From NCBI RefSeq assembly GCF_030582395.1, contig NZ_CP104381.1, forward strand, positions 2,046,001 to 2,110,000: a DNA stretch of 64,000 nucleotides. Direction: 5' to 3'. Position 1 is the first letter of the stretch; each line of letters starts with the position of its first letter. This document shows positions 27,909-37,338 of this stretch, piece by piece. The notes under the pieces were generated by a model, which saw nothing but the letters and a program-made list of their open reading frames with translations, searched no databases and was not told the DNA's origin. Position numbers and translations under genes: made by a program. Source of the DNA: Ralstonia pickettii. GTDB lineage: Bacteria; Pseudomonadota; Gammaproteobacteria; Burkholderiales; Burkholderiaceae.

Positions 27909-27946
27909 GTTGACAATATTGAAGGCCGCCACGAATAATTGTCAAC
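27909..27946. promoter_or_regulatory. Overlapping divergent promoters inside a perfect inverted repeat (probable GntR operator)
   Basis: GTTGACAAT (27909-27917) and ATTGTCAAC (27938-27946) form a perfect 9-bp inverted repeat. Plus strand: TTGACA 27910-27915, 18 bp, AATAAT 27934-27939, reading to the GntR gene 52 bp away. Minus strand: TTGACA 27945-27940, 18 bp, CAATAT 27921-27916, reading to uraH. A dimeric GntR bound to the arms would cover both promoters. Confidence 0.6.
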
Positions 27947-27998
27947 AGATTTTCGCAGTTGCTTATGCTGCGGCGCGTTACTCAAAGGCGGATCTGCC

Positions 27999-28757
27999 AT
28001 GTCCAAGAATCTCAAGCTGGTCTCCACGGAAGCGACGTCGAAGTCGGGCGTCAAGGCATCGGGGGCAACACGCATGTCGGTCGAAGAACGGATGTACCAC
28101 GAGATCTACGACGCGATCATGGAGCACCGCCTGCCCCCGCGCACCAAGCTGACGGAGCATGCACTGTGCGAAATCTATGCCACCGCGCGTCATACCGTGC
28201 GCAAGGTCTTCTCCCAATTGGCCGCTGACGGCTTGGTCGACCTGGAGCCGAATCGCGGCGCGTTCATCGCGGCGCCCTCCATCGACGAAGCCCACGCCAT
28301 GTTCGAGCTGCGCCAGATCCTGGAGCGCGCGGTGCTCGACAAGGTCGGCCGCAGCAGCAACCCCAAGGCAGCTGTCGCCCCGCTGCTCGAACTCGTCAAA
28401 CAGGAACGCCAGGCGTTTGTCACCCAGGATCGTCCTCGCTGGATACGTCTGTCGGCGGAATTTCACGTGGCGCTGGCCGAGCAATCCGGCAATCCGCTGG
28501 TGGTCGAGATGATGCGGCGGCTGGTGTCGCGCACCACGCTGATGATCGCCAGCGTGGAGGCTCCCGGCAACAACGCGTGCTCGTTTGACGAACACCTCGA
28601 CATCCTCAATGCCCTGGAGCGTGGCGACGCCAGCGCTGCCCAGGCCCACATGGCCCAGCACTTGCAATGCTGCGCCGATCGCGTGCGCCCCGAAGCGCCC
28701 GCCGATTTCGATCTGCGTTCGGTATTGGGACCGCGCGGCGGGAAGGACAAAGTCTAG
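27999..28757 (+). CDS. GntR-family (FadR subfamily) regulator of purine catabolism
   Basis: 252-aa regulator. The winged HTH at about 25-95 reads YHEIYDAIMEHRLPPRTKLTE, then YATARHTVRKVFSQLAADGL and VDLEPNRGAFIA. The helical FCD effector domain follows, with the metal-ligand pattern D/E..R..LE (MFELRQILERAV), AEFHVALAEQSGNPLVVEM and FDEHLDILNALERGD. FCD domains bind small carboxylates or nitrogen metabolites. It is divergent from uraH-puuD and followed on the same strand by the permease-deaminase-puuE-uraD series, which suggests control of urate degradation. Confidence 0.9.
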   Translation: MSKNLKLVSTEATSKSGVKASGATRMSVEERMYHEIYDAIMEHRLPPRTKLTEHALCEIYATARHTVRKVFSQLAADGLVDLEPNRGAFIAAPSIDEAHAMFELRQILERAVLDKVGRSSNPKAAVAPLLELVKQERQAFVTQDRPRWIRLSAEFHVALAEQSGNPLVVEMMRRLVSRTTLMIASVEAPGNNACSFDEHLDILNALERGDASAAQAHMAQHLQCCADRVRPEAPADFDLRSVLGPRGGKDKV

Positions 28758-28931
28758 GACCGGTTTAGCTGTATGGGGCGAGCCGGCACGACAGAGGCCG
28801 GCCGCCCAAGAACCTGTTCACGAACCGTAGCGACCCGCCGAAGATTGGCCCGAGAGACACCGCCCGACATCAGGACGGCACGTGTCACAAGGCCAGGACC
28901 GCGGCGCGCCGCAGGAATGTGGGCAGGCTCC

Positions 28932-28952
28932 AAGCCGGACGCCGTCCGGCTT
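28932..28952 (+). promoter_or_regulatory. 9-bp hairpin immediately upstream of the NCS2 permease ribosome-binding site
   Basis: Perfect stem AAGCCGGAC / GTCCGGCTT with a GCC loop, ending 20 bases before the ATG and 8 bases before the AAGGAGA. No T-run follows, so it is not an intrinsic terminator. It could be an operator, a translational element or an RNA-stability stem. The rest of 28758-28931 shows nothing else I can identify. Confidence 0.45.
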
Positions 28953-28972
28953 ACCACCCAAAGGAGACCTTT

Positions 28973-30382
28973 ATGGCAAGCAGCACCATCGCCGCCCCCA
29001 CGGCGGATCTGACCAATGAGCGCGTGGCGTACGGACGCCTGCTCGCATTGGGTCTGCAACATGTATTGGTGATGTATGCAGGCACCGTGGCAGTGCCTCT
29101 GATTGTGGGCGGTGCACTGCATCTGCCCAAGGAACAGCTCGCTTTCCTGATCAACGCAGATCTGTTTGCCGCCGGCCTTGCCACCCTCATCCAGGCCTTC
29201 GGCATTTGGAAGTTCGGCATTCGCATGCCTGTCATGATGGGCGTGACCTTCGCATCGGTGGGCCCGATGATCGCCATCGGCACGGACCCGAGCATCGGCC
29301 TGCTCGGCATCTACGGCGCCGTGATCGCGGCGGGGTTGTTCGGCATCATCGTCGCGCCGCTCATGGGGCGCGTGCTTGGGCTCTTCCCGCCGGTCGTGAC
29401 GGGCACCGTCATCACGCTGATCGGCATGTCGCTGATGGGCGTGGGCATCAACTGGGCCGCAGGCGGCCAGCCCACCATGAAGACCATGGTCGACGGCGTG
29501 CTCAAGACCGTGCCCAACCCGGCCTACGGCGACCTGAGCGGCCTGGGCATTGCGCTGGCTGTGCTCGTCATCATCCTGTTGCTGACGAAGTACGGCCGCG
29601 GCCTGATCGGCAACATTGCCGTGCTGCTGGGCATCGTGATCGGCACGTTCATCGCCATGGCGTTCGGCAAGGTCAGCTTTGCCGGCATCACCGAAGCCGA
29701 CTGGGTGGCCGTGATCACGCCGCTGCACTTCGGCATGCCGACCTTCCACTTCGGCGCCATCGCCTCGATGTGCATCGTGATGTTGATCACGCTGGTCGAA
29801 TCGACCGGCATGTTCCTGGCGCTGGCGGAAATCACCGGCAAGAAGCTGTCCACCCATGACCTCACCCGAGGCCTGCGCGCTGATGGCCTGGGCACCGTGA
29901 TCGGCGGTGTGTTCAACACGTTCCCATACACGTCGTTCTCACAGAACGTTGGGTTGGTGACGGTCACGGGTGTGCGTTCGCGATTCGTGGCGGCCATGGG
30001 CGGCGTGATTCTCATCGCGCTCGGCCTGTTCCCGAAGATGGCGCACATCGTCGCGTCGGTTCCTTCGTTCGTGCTGGGCGGGGCGGGCATCGTGATGTTC
30101 GGCATGGTGGCCGCCACGGGTGTGCGCATTCTCGGCTCGATCGATTTCAACAAGTACCGCCACAACCTCTTCATCGTGGCGATCTCGATCGGCTTCGGCA
30201 TGATCCCGACGCTGGCCCCGACCTTCTTCCAGTACCTGCCGCATTGGCTGGAGCCGGTCACGCACAGCGGCATCGTGCTGGGCACGCTGGTCGCGGTGAT
30301 CCTGAACGTCTACTACAACGGCATGCAGTCGGCCGAGCACGCAATGCGCGACGCTGCCGCCAACACCCACGGCACGGAGTAA
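28973..30382 (+). CDS. NCS2-family purine/urate:cation symporter
   Basis: 469-aa transporter with about 12-14 membrane segments. It starts with the family pattern YGRLLALGLQHVLVMYAGTVAVPLIVGGAL and carries the NCS2 signature NTFPYTSFSQNVGLVTVTGV, whose Gln-Asn and Thr/Ser pattern is typical of urate/xanthine transporters. FALTESTGMF-like acidic helix residues appear as LVESTGMFLALAEITG. Preceded by a strong AAGGAGA. Context (urate ring-opening genes on both sides) favours urate, xanthine or a broad oxidised-purine specificity. Confidence 0.92.
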   Translation: MASSTIAAPTADLTNERVAYGRLLALGLQHVLVMYAGTVAVPLIVGGALHLPKEQLAFLINADLFAAGLATLIQAFGIWKFGIRMPVMMGVTFASVGPMIAIGTDPSIGLLGIYGAVIAAGLFGIIVAPLMGRVLGLFPPVVTGTVITLIGMSLMGVGINWAAGGQPTMKTMVDGVLKTVPNPAYGDLSGLGIALAVLVIILLLTKYGRGLIGNIAVLLGIVIGTFIAMAFGKVSFAGITEADWVAVITPLHFGMPTFHFGAIASMCIVMLITLVESTGMFLALAEITGKKLSTHDLTRGLRADGLGTVIGGVFNTFPYTSFSQNVGLVTVTGVRSRFVAAMGGVILIALGLFPKMAHIVASVPSFVLGGAGIVMFGMVAATGVRILGSIDFNKYRHNLFIVAISIGFGMIPTLAPTFFQYLPHWLEPVTHSGIVLGTLVAVILNVYYNGMQSAEHAMRDAAANTHGTE

Positions 30383-30386
30383 TTGC

Positions 30387-31805
30387 ATGAACGCCACTGT
30401 CGCGCACAACGACCCGCTTCTGATCGCCCGTCATGCGGACGTGCTGGTCACCATGGATGCGCAACGCCGCGAGATCGCCGACGGCGCCCTGGTTGCGCGC
30501 GGTGGCGTAATCGAATGGGTTGGCGCCACGGCCGATCTGCCGTCGCAGTACCGCGAGGCCATCGGGCAACCCAACGTACGAGTGATGGAACTGCGCGACC
30601 ACGTGGTCACACCGGGTTTCGTCAACACGCACCATCACATGTATCAAAGCCTGACGCGCGCCCTGCCCGCCGCGCAGGATGCCGAACTGTTCGGCTGGCT
30701 GACCAACCTGTACCCGGTGTGGGCCGGCCTCACGCCCGAGATGGTGCGCGTGTCTACGCTCACGGCGATGGCGGAACTGCTGCTCTCGGGCTGCACGACG
30801 TCCAGCGACCATCTCTATCTGTACCCCAACGGGAGCCGGCTCGACGATTCCATTGAAGCCGCACAGCAGATCGGCATGCGTTTTCACGCGGCGCGCGGCA
30901 GCATGAGCGTCGGCCGCAGCCAGGGCGGTTTGCCGCCGGACCGCGTGGTCGAAGGCGAAGAAGCCATCCTGAAGGAAACGCAGCGTCTGATCGAAACATG
31001 GCACAACGCCGATCGCCATTCGATGCTGCGCGTGGTGGTGGCGCCCTGCTCGCCCTTCTCCGTCTCGCGCGACTTGATGCGCGAGTCGGCCAAGCTCGCG
31101 CGCAGCTACGGTGTGTCGATGCACACCCACCTGGCCGAGAACGACAACGACATCGCCTATTCGCGCGAAAAGTTCGGCATGACGCCGGCCGAGTACGCGG
31201 AAGACCTCGGTTGGGTCGGCCGTGACGTCTGGCATGCGCACTGCGTGAAGCTCGACGCGCACGGCATCGACGTGTTTGCACGCACCGGCACTGGCGTCGC
31301 GCATTGCCCGTGCTCGAACATGCGGTTGGCATCGGGCATTGCCCCGATCCGCACCATGCGCGATGCCGGTGTGCCGGTGGGCCTGGGCGTGGATGGCAGC
31401 GCGTCGAACGATGGCGCACACATGCTCGGCGAAACACGCCAGGCCATGCTGCTCGCGCGTGTCGGCTTTGGCCCCGCGGCGATGAGCGCGCGCGAGGCGC
31501 TGGAGATCGCCACGCTCGGCGGCGCGCGTGTGCTCAACCGCGACGACATCGGCGCGCTTGCGCCCGGCATGTCGGCCGACTTTGTCAGCTTCGATCGTCA
31601 CCAGGTCGGTTTTGCCGGCGCCGACCACGACCCGGTCGCGGCGCTGGTGTTCTGCGCCCCGTCCAATGTGGCGCACAGCGTGATCAACGGGCACGTGGTC
31701 GTCGAAGACGGCCGCCTGACCACGCTGGAACTCGACGCCCACCTCACGGTTCACCGGAGGCTCGCGCTGGAACTCGCGCAGGCTGCCCGGGCAGTCCCGG
31801 CCTGA
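30387..31805 (+). CDS. 8-Oxoguanine deaminase-type amidohydrolase
   Basis: 472-aa zinc amidohydrolase of the cytosine deaminase/ATZ family. N-terminal metal motif VTPGFVNTHHHMYQSLTRA; SGCTTSSDHLYLYPNG; MHTHLAEN (metal His and Glu); WHAHCVKLDAHGI; and GLGVDGSASNDGAHM with the catalytic Asp. The overall pattern matches my recollection of Pseudomonas 8-oxoguanine deaminase, which converts 8-oxoguanine to urate. That product feeds straight into PuuD. Alternative: a related aminohydrolase of another oxidised or N-substituted base. It starts 4 bp after the permease gene. Confidence 0.85.
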   Translation: MNATVAHNDPLLIARHADVLVTMDAQRREIADGALVARGGVIEWVGATADLPSQYREAIGQPNVRVMELRDHVVTPGFVNTHHHMYQSLTRALPAAQDAELFGWLTNLYPVWAGLTPEMVRVSTLTAMAELLLSGCTTSSDHLYLYPNGSRLDDSIEAAQQIGMRFHAARGSMSVGRSQGGLPPDRVVEGEEAILKETQRLIETWHNADRHSMLRVVVAPCSPFSVSRDLMRESAKLARSYGVSMHTHLAENDNDIAYSREKFGMTPAEYAEDLGWVGRDVWHAHCVKLDAHGIDVFARTGTGVAHCPCSNMRLASGIAPIRTMRDAGVPVGLGVDGSASNDGAHMLGETRQAMLLARVGFGPAAMSAREALEIATLGGARVLNRDDIGALAPGMSADFVSFDRHQVGFAGADHDPVAALVFCAPSNVAHSVINGHVVVEDGRLTTLELDAHLTVHRRLALELAQAARAVPA

Positions 31806-31916
31806 CGCGGCGGCGCCTTGCCTCGTTCATGACGCCGCCGTGATGTCGTGAATTTGGAAAGCCGCATTCCACTGTCTGACCGGCGTTGTATGAAGTCTCC
31901 TCGACATGAAAAAGCC

Positions 31917-32879
31917 ATGACAAACAATAACTATCCGCGCGATCTCATCGGTTACGGCAAGAACCCGCCGAATGCCAATTGGCCGGGCGGTGCGCGCGTC
32001 GCTCTGCAGTTCGTCCTCAACTACGAGGAAGGGGGCGAAAACTGCGTGTTGCACGGCGATGCGGCTTCTGAGCAGTTCCTCTCTGAAATCATCGGCGCGG
32101 CGGCCTACCCCGCGCGCCACATGAGCATGGAGGGGATCTACGAATACGGCTCGCGCGCGGGCGTGTGGCGCATCCTGCGCGAGTTTGAAAAGCGCGGCCT
32201 GCCGCTGACGGTCTTCGGTGTGTCGATGGCCCTGCAGCGCCATCCGGACGTGACGCAAGCCTTTGTTGATTTGGGCCACGAAATCGCCTGCCACGGCTGG
32301 CGCTGGATCCACTACCAGAACATCGACGAAGCCACCGAGCGCGAGCACATGCGCATTGGCGTCGAGATCATCCGTGAGCTGACCGGCAATGCGCCGCTGG
32401 GCTGGTACACCGGTCGCGACAGCCCCAACACGCGCCGCTTGGTCGTCGAGCACGGCGGCTTTGCGTATGACGCCGACTACTACGGCGACGACCTCCCTTT
32501 CTGGACCGAAATCGAAACCTCGTCCGGTGAGCACAAGCCGCACCTGGTCGTGCCGTACACGCTCGACACCAACGACATGCGTTTTGCCAGCCCGCAAGGC
32601 TTCAACACGGCCGACCACTTCTACCAGTACCTGAAGGACGCCTTCGATGTGCTGTACGAGGAAGGCGATCCGAATGGCCTTGCGCAGCCGAAGATGCTGT
32701 CGATCGGCATGCACTGCCGCCTGCTGGGCCGCCCCGCGCGCTTCCGTGCGCTGCAGCGCTTCCTCGACTACGTGCAATCGCACGACAAGGTTTGGATCTG
32801 CCGGCGCATCGACATCGCACAGCACTGGATCCAGAACCATCCGTATGCAAAGCAACCCGTTTTGAGCACCGCAGCATGA
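31917..32879 (+). CDS. puuE: Allantoinase PuuE (polysaccharide-deacetylase family)
   Basis: 320-aa metal-independent-type allantoinase unrelated to AllB, opening allantoin to allantoate. Hallmarks: PRDLIGYGKNPPNANWPGGARVALQFV, EGIYEYGSRAGVWRI, LTVFGVSMALQRHPDV, HEIACHGWRWIHYQ, GWYTGRDSPNTRRLV. The start at 31917 is preferred to an upstream in-frame ATG (31890), neither having a strong ribosome-binding site. It overlaps uraD by ATGA, so the two enzymes acting in sequence are co-translated. Allantoate-degrading genes are not in the window. Confidence 0.93.
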   Translation: MTNNNYPRDLIGYGKNPPNANWPGGARVALQFVLNYEEGGENCVLHGDAASEQFLSEIIGAAAYPARHMSMEGIYEYGSRAGVWRILREFEKRGLPLTVFGVSMALQRHPDVTQAFVDLGHEIACHGWRWIHYQNIDEATEREHMRIGVEIIRELTGNAPLGWYTGRDSPNTRRLVVEHGGFAYDADYYGDDLPFWTEIETSSGEHKPHLVVPYTLDTNDMRFASPQGFNTADHFYQYLKDAFDVLYEEGDPNGLAQPKMLSIGMHCRLLGRPARFRALQRFLDYVQSHDKVWICRRIDIAQHWIQNHPYAKQPVLSTAA

Positions 32880-33400
32880 GCCAGACCACTTACACCCTCT
32901 CGCAACTCAACGGCATGGACGCACCGCAGTTCGTGCAAGTCCTCGGCGGAATCTACGAGCACTCGCCGTGGGTGGCTGAACGCGCCGCCACGCAGCGCCC
33001 GTTTGCCTCGGCCGAGGCGCTCGCGGCCGCCATGCGCAATGCCGTGGATAGCGCCGGCATTGAGCCGCAGCTCAAGCTCGTACGCGCTCACCCCGAGCTG
33101 GCGGGCAAGGCGGCCGTGCGCGGTGAGCTGACCGCCGAATCGACGCGCGAACAAAGCGGTGCGGGCCTGAACCAGTGCACGCCGGAAGAGTTTGCACGCC
33201 TGCAGGCACTCAACGCGCAGTACAACGAGAAGTTCGGCTTCCCGTTCATCCTGGCGGTGCGCGGCTATGACCGCCACGGGATCATCGACAACTTCAGCAA
33301 GCGCGTGGAAAACGACCGCGATACCGAGCTGCGTGCATCGCTCGAACAGATTCATCGCATCGCGGGTTTCCGTCTGGCAGATTTGATCGCCGCCAACTGA
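32876..33400 (+). CDS. uraD: OHCU decarboxylase
   Basis: 174-aa 2-oxo-4-hydroxy-4-carboxy-5-ureidoimidazoline decarboxylase, giving S-allantoin and setting the stereochemistry. The catalytic His-containing motif RAHPELAGKAAVRGELTAES lies near residue 62, and the conserved YNEKFGFPFILAVRG near residue 116. It starts in the stop of puuE (ATGA). Last gene of the NCS2-deaminase-puuE-uraD series. Confidence 0.95.
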   Translation: MSQTTYTLSQLNGMDAPQFVQVLGGIYEHSPWVAERAATQRPFASAEALAAAMRNAVDSAGIEPQLKLVRAHPELAGKAAVRGELTAESTREQSGAGLNQCTPEEFARLQALNAQYNEKFGFPFILAVRGYDRHGIIDNFSKRVENDRDTELRASLEQIHRIAGFRLADLIAAN

Positions 33401-33552
33401 TTTCTCAGGTTCAGCAGCAAAAAACAACGCTGTGGGCGCGGTGTCATGGGGCATGGGACACCGTCCGGCATGGAGCCTGACCAGCCGGCCTGTGACTGCA
33501 TCAAAGAATGCGGCGCAACCTGCAGTGACTTTCAACAACAAAGGAGGTAGCA

Positions 33553-34623
33553 ATGCAGTCGAAATTCAAGCGTGGCATGGCCGCGCTGGCAGTGGCATCG
33601 GCACTGGGGGCAGCAAGTGCCGGTGCGCAGGCGCAGTCGTCCGTCACGCTGTACGGCCAGGTGGATGCCTGGGCGGGCGCCACCAAGAGCCTGGGCGCAT
33701 CGGACCGCGCCTGGGGCGTCAACTCGGGCGGTATGTCGACCTCGTACTGGGGCATGAAGGGCAGCGAAGATCTGGGTAATGGCTTGAAGGCGATCTTCAC
33801 GCTGGAAGCGTTCTTCCGCCCGGACACCGGCAAGTACGGGCGCTTTGACGGCGATACGTTCTTCGCCCGCAACTCGTTCGTCGGCCTGCAATCGAGCACG
33901 TGGGGTTCGATCAAGCTCGGCCGCCTGACGCCGCCGTATTTCGTATCGACGATCCTGTTCAACCCGTTCATCGATTCGTACACGTTCTCGCCGATGGTGT
34001 TCCACACGTACCTCGGCAACGGCCTGCGCGGCCCCGGCGGTATCTCGGGTCTGGTGGGCGATTCGGGCTGGAACAACGCGATCATGTATTCCACGCCGGA
34101 CTTCAACGGTCTGACCGCCAACTTCATCTACGGCGCGGGCGAACAGGCCGGCCACAACGGCCAGAACAAGTGGGGCGGCAACTTCCTGTACTTCCATGGC
34201 AACTTCGCGGCCACGGCGGCTTTCCAGCAAGTGCGCTTCGATTCTGCCCCGGGTGACCTGAACGCGCTGGTAGCGGGCTTCTCGCGCCAGACGGCCGCGC
34301 AGCTGGGTGCCACGTACGACTTTGGCGTGGTCAAGGTCTACGGCCAGTACCAGTACATCAAGAACGCCATCAACTCGGGCGATGCGAAGAGCAACGGCGG
34401 CCAACTGGGCGTGTCGGTGCCGGTGGGCCCGGGCAGCATCCTGGCGTCTTACGCGTACACCAAAACTTCGGGTGCGGCTGACGTGAAGCGCAACACGTGG
34501 GCGGTCGGTTACGACTATTCGCTGTCCAAGCGCACTGACGTGTACGCCGCGTACATGCGCGACAAGGTGACGAGCCTCAGCTCGGCAGACACCTTTGGCG
34601 TGGGCATCCGCGCGAAGTTCTAA
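33553..34623 (+). CDS. Gram-negative porin (trimeric, betaproteobacterial type)
   Basis: 356-aa outer-membrane porin with signal peptide (about residues 1-25, ending GAQA) and first strand QSSVTLYGQVDAW, typical of Burkholderiales porins. Alternating beta-strands run to a terminal aromatic (FGVGIRAKF), the BAM recognition end. AAAGGAGG precedes the ATG. It is 152 bp after uraD and ends at an intrinsic terminator, so it may be read with or separately from the urate genes. A role in purine or urate uptake across the outer membrane is inferred from position only. Confidence 0.92.
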   Translation: MQSKFKRGMAALAVASALGAASAGAQAQSSVTLYGQVDAWAGATKSLGASDRAWGVNSGGMSTSYWGMKGSEDLGNGLKAIFTLEAFFRPDTGKYGRFDGDTFFARNSFVGLQSSTWGSIKLGRLTPPYFVSTILFNPFIDSYTFSPMVFHTYLGNGLRGPGGISGLVGDSGWNNAIMYSTPDFNGLTANFIYGAGEQAGHNGQNKWGGNFLYFHGNFAATAAFQQVRFDSAPGDLNALVAGFSRQTAAQLGATYDFGVVKVYGQYQYIKNAINSGDAKSNGGQLGVSVPVGPGSILASYAYTKTSGAADVKRNTWAVGYDYSLSKRTDVYAAYMRDKVTSLSSADTFGVGIRAKF

Positions 34624-34636
34624 GCAGTCGGCAGCA

Positions 34637-34680
34637 AAGAAAAACGGCGCCTGGACTTTCCCCAGGCGCCGTTTTCTTTT
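34637..34680. terminator. Bidirectional intrinsic terminator (porin / malic enzyme)
   Basis: Perfect 14-bp stem AAAACGGCGCCTGG / CCAGGCGCCGTTTT (34641-34654 with 34662-34675), 7-base loop, T-rich on both flanks. It serves the porin from the left and the malic enzyme from the right. Confidence 0.9.
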
Positions 34681-34721
34681 GGGCCGCCAACCTTCAGCGG
34701 CCCAACAGTTGGATCAACCAA

Positions 34722-37043
34722 TCAACGCGTAGCCGACACGTCTGCCACCGCCAGCGCCGTCATGTTGACGATGCGGCGCGATGTGGCCGACGGGTTCAGG
34801 ATGTGCACCGGCTTGGCCGCGCCCAGCAGGATCGGGCCCACCGTCACGCCCTGCCCGCCCGTGATCTTGAGCAGGTTGAACGCGATGTTGGCCGCGTCGA
34901 GCGACGGCATCACCAGCAGGTTCGCACTGCCCGAGAAGGCGCTCTTCGGCAGGAAGTGATGGCGGATGTCTTCCGACAACGCCGCGTCACCCTGGATCTC
35001 GCCTTCCACCTGCAGGTCGGGCGCTTCCACCTTCAGCAGGTCATACGCAGCGCGCATGCGGCGGGCCGATGCGTTTTTCGACGAGCCGAACATCGAGTGC
35101 GACAGCATCGCCACCTTTGGCTCCTGGCCGAAACGGCGCACTTCTTCTGCCGCCAGCTTGGTGATGTCGGCCAACTCTTCTGCGCTCGGCAGCTCGTTGA
35201 CGAACGTATCGGTGATGAACAGCGTGTGCTTCTCCAGCATCAGGCCGTTCATGGCGGCGAACACCTTGGCGTTGGGGGCCAGGCCGATCACGTCGCGCAC
35301 GTGTTCGAGGTGGGCATCAAAGCGGCCGACCGTGCCGCACAGCAGGGCATCGGCGTCACCCAGGCGTACCAGCAGTGCACCGATCAGGGTGTTCGAGCGG
35401 CGCAGCGCCGACTTCGCCATGTCCGGCGTCACCCCGTTGCGGCCCATCAGCTCGTGGTAGGCAGTGTGGTACTGGTGATAGCGGCGGTCGTCTTCCGGGT
35501 CCACCAGTTCGAAATGCACCCCCGGCTTCAGGCGAAGGCCGGCCTTCTGGATGCGCATTTCGATCACGTGCGGACGGCCGATCAGGATCGGCTTGGCCAG
35601 GCCTTCGTCCACCACCGTCTGCACGGCGCGCAGCACGCGCTCCTCTTCACCTTCGGCGTACACGACGCGCTTCGGGTTAGCCTTGGCGGCCGAGAACACC
35701 GGGCGCATGGTCAGGCCCGTGTGGTACACGAAGTCGCTCAGCTGGGCGCGATAGGCGTCCAGATCCTTGATCGGGCGCGTGGCCACGCCGGATTCTTCCG
35801 CGGCCTTGGCGACGGCCGGTGCGATCTTCTCGATCAGGCGCGAGTCGAACGGCTTCGGGATGATGTAATCCGGGCCGAAGGTCAGGTCCTGGCCCGCGTA
35901 AGCCTGCGCCACGGCATCGTTCGTTTCGGCTTCTGCCAGCTCGGCAATGGCCTTCACGCATGCCAGCTTCATCTCTTCCGTGATCTTGGTGGCGCCGCAA
36001 TCGAGCGCACCGCGGAAGATGTACGGGAAGCACAGCACGTTGTTGACCTGGTTCGGGTAGTCCGAGCGGCCCGTAGCGATGATGCAGTCCGGGCGCGCGG
36101 CCTTGGCGATTTCCGGGCGGATTTCCGGCTCGGGATTGGCCAGCGCCAGGATGATCGGCTTCGGCGCCATGGTCTTGACCATGTCGGCGGTCAGCACGCC
36201 GGCGGCCGAGCAACCGAGGAACACGTCTGCATCGCGCACGATGTCGGCCAACGTACGGGCCGACGTGTCCTGCGCATAACGGGCCTTGTTCGGCTCCATC
36301 TTGGCGTCGCGGCCGGCGTAGATCACACCCTTCGAATCGACAACGTAGACGTTCTCGCGCTTGACGCCCAGGCCCACCATCACGTCCAGGCAGGCGATGG
36401 CCGCGGCGCCCGCGCCCGACACGGCCACCTTCACGTTGCCGATGTCCTTGCCGACGACCTTCAGGCCGTTGAGCAGGGCCGCCGACGAGATGATCGCCGT
36501 GCCGTGCTGGTCATCGTGGAAGACGGGAATATTCAGGCGGTCACGCAGCTTCTGCTCGATGTAGAAGCACTCGGGCGCCTTGATGTCTTCGAGGTTGATC
36601 CCGCCCAGCGTCGGCTCCAGCGAGGCAATGATGTCGACCAGCTTGTCCGGATCGCGCTCGGCCAGTTCGATATCGAACACATCCACGCCGGCAAATTTTT
36701 TGAACAGGCAGCCCTTGCCTTCCATCACGGGCTTGCTGGCCAGCGGGCCGATGTCGCCCAGACCCAGCACCGCAGTGCCGTTGGTGATCACGCCGACGAG
36801 GTTGCCGCGCGACGTGTACTCCGCCGCCAGCGAGGGGTCTTGCTCGATCGCGGTACACGGATACGCCACGCCCGGCGAATACGCCAGCGAAAGATCACGC
36901 TGATTGATCAGCGCCTTGGTCGGGCGAACCTCGATCTTGCCGCGCGTGGGGGTGCGGTGGTATTCAAACGCCGCGCGGCGCAGTTCGGCCTCGGCGCCTT
37001 GGTCTTGGGAATCCGGCGAGGCGTCGTGAAGCTTGTCGTTCAT
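34722..37043 (-). CDS. maeB: NADP-dependent malic enzyme with phosphotransacetylase-like C-terminus
   Basis: 773-aa MaeB-type enzyme decarboxylating malate to pyruvate with NADPH formation. The N-terminal malic domain contains [13 protein letters not shown] and [10 protein letters not shown] (metal/malate site). The Rossmann domain has [21 protein letters not shown]. From about residue 440 a phosphate acetyltransferase-like domain follows ([20 protein letters not shown]; later [12 protein letters not shown]), usually regulatory and binding acetyl-CoA. The start at 37043 (MNDKLHD) matches family starts; the frame is open further upstream without family resemblance. Confidence 0.95.
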   Translation of the reverse strand: MNDKLHDASPDSQDQGAEAELRRAAFEYHRTPTRGKIEVRPTKALINQRDLSLAYSPGVAYPCTAIEQDPSLAAEYTSRGNLVGVITNGTAVLGLGDIGPLASKPVMEGKGCLFKKFAGVDVFDIELAERDPDKLVDIIASLEPTLGGINLEDIKAPECFYIEQKLRDRLNIPVFHDDQHGTAIISSAALLNGLKVVGKDIGNVKVAVSGAGAAAIACLDVMVGLGVKRENVYVVDSKGVIYAGRDAKMEPNKARYAQDTSARTLADIVRDADVFLGCSAAGVLTADMVKTMAPKPIILALANPEPEIRPEIAKAARPDCIIATGRSDYPNQVNNVLCFPYIFRGALDCGATKITEEMKLACVKAIAELAEAETNDAVAQAYAGQDLTFGPDYIIPKPFDSRLIEKIAPAVAKAAEESGVATRPIKDLDAYRAQLSDFVYHTGLTMRPVFSAAKANPKRVVYAEGEEERVLRAVQTVVDEGLAKPILIGRPHVIEMRIQKAGLRLKPGVHFELVDPEDDRRYHQYHTAYHELMGRNGVTPDMAKSALRRSNTLIGALLVRLGDADALLCGTVGRFDAHLEHVRDVIGLAPNAKVFAAMNGLMLEKHTLFITDTFVNELPSAEELADITKLAAEEVRRFGQEPKVAMLSHSMFGSSKNASARRMRAAYDLLKVEAPDLQVEGEIQGDAALSEDIRHHFLPKSAFSGSANLLVMPSLDAANIAFNLLKITGGQGVTVGPILLGAAKPVHILNPSATSRRIVNMTALAVADVSATR

Positions 37044-37338
37044 GGCAATGAATCCTGATGGGGAGGTCCGCAGATAAGGCGCACAGGCGCTCAGGCGGAA
37101 ACTCCCTGAGACGAAATGGCAAAAAACAGTGGGAACAGAGAGAAACCGGGGGTGAGGCCGCACGCGTTGCTGGGCACCGTCAGGAGGGTAGCGACGGAGC
37201 GGACGCAGCGCCGGCCAAGGGTGGCGGTCGGCGCGAGACGGGATGAAGTGACAACGCTCAAGCGGGGTACGGCTGGCGGCCTACAGATTAGGTCCCGCAT
37301 TCTAACGTAGACCGCTCGCCAAAACCCACCCGGGCGCA
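37044..37338. other. Intergenic region between maeB and the DUF4136 gene
   Basis: 295 bp without a gene. On the minus strand TAGAAT (in GTTAGAATG, near 37300) is a candidate -10 for maeB, but no good -35 accompanies it at the right spacing. No terminator is evident for the DUF4136 gene. Confidence 0.35.

Noticed and set aside
34803..37058. Long plus-strand open frame over the malic enzyme gene
   Set aside because: The minus strand encodes a complete malic enzyme with PTA domain; the plus frame has shadow composition and no motifs.
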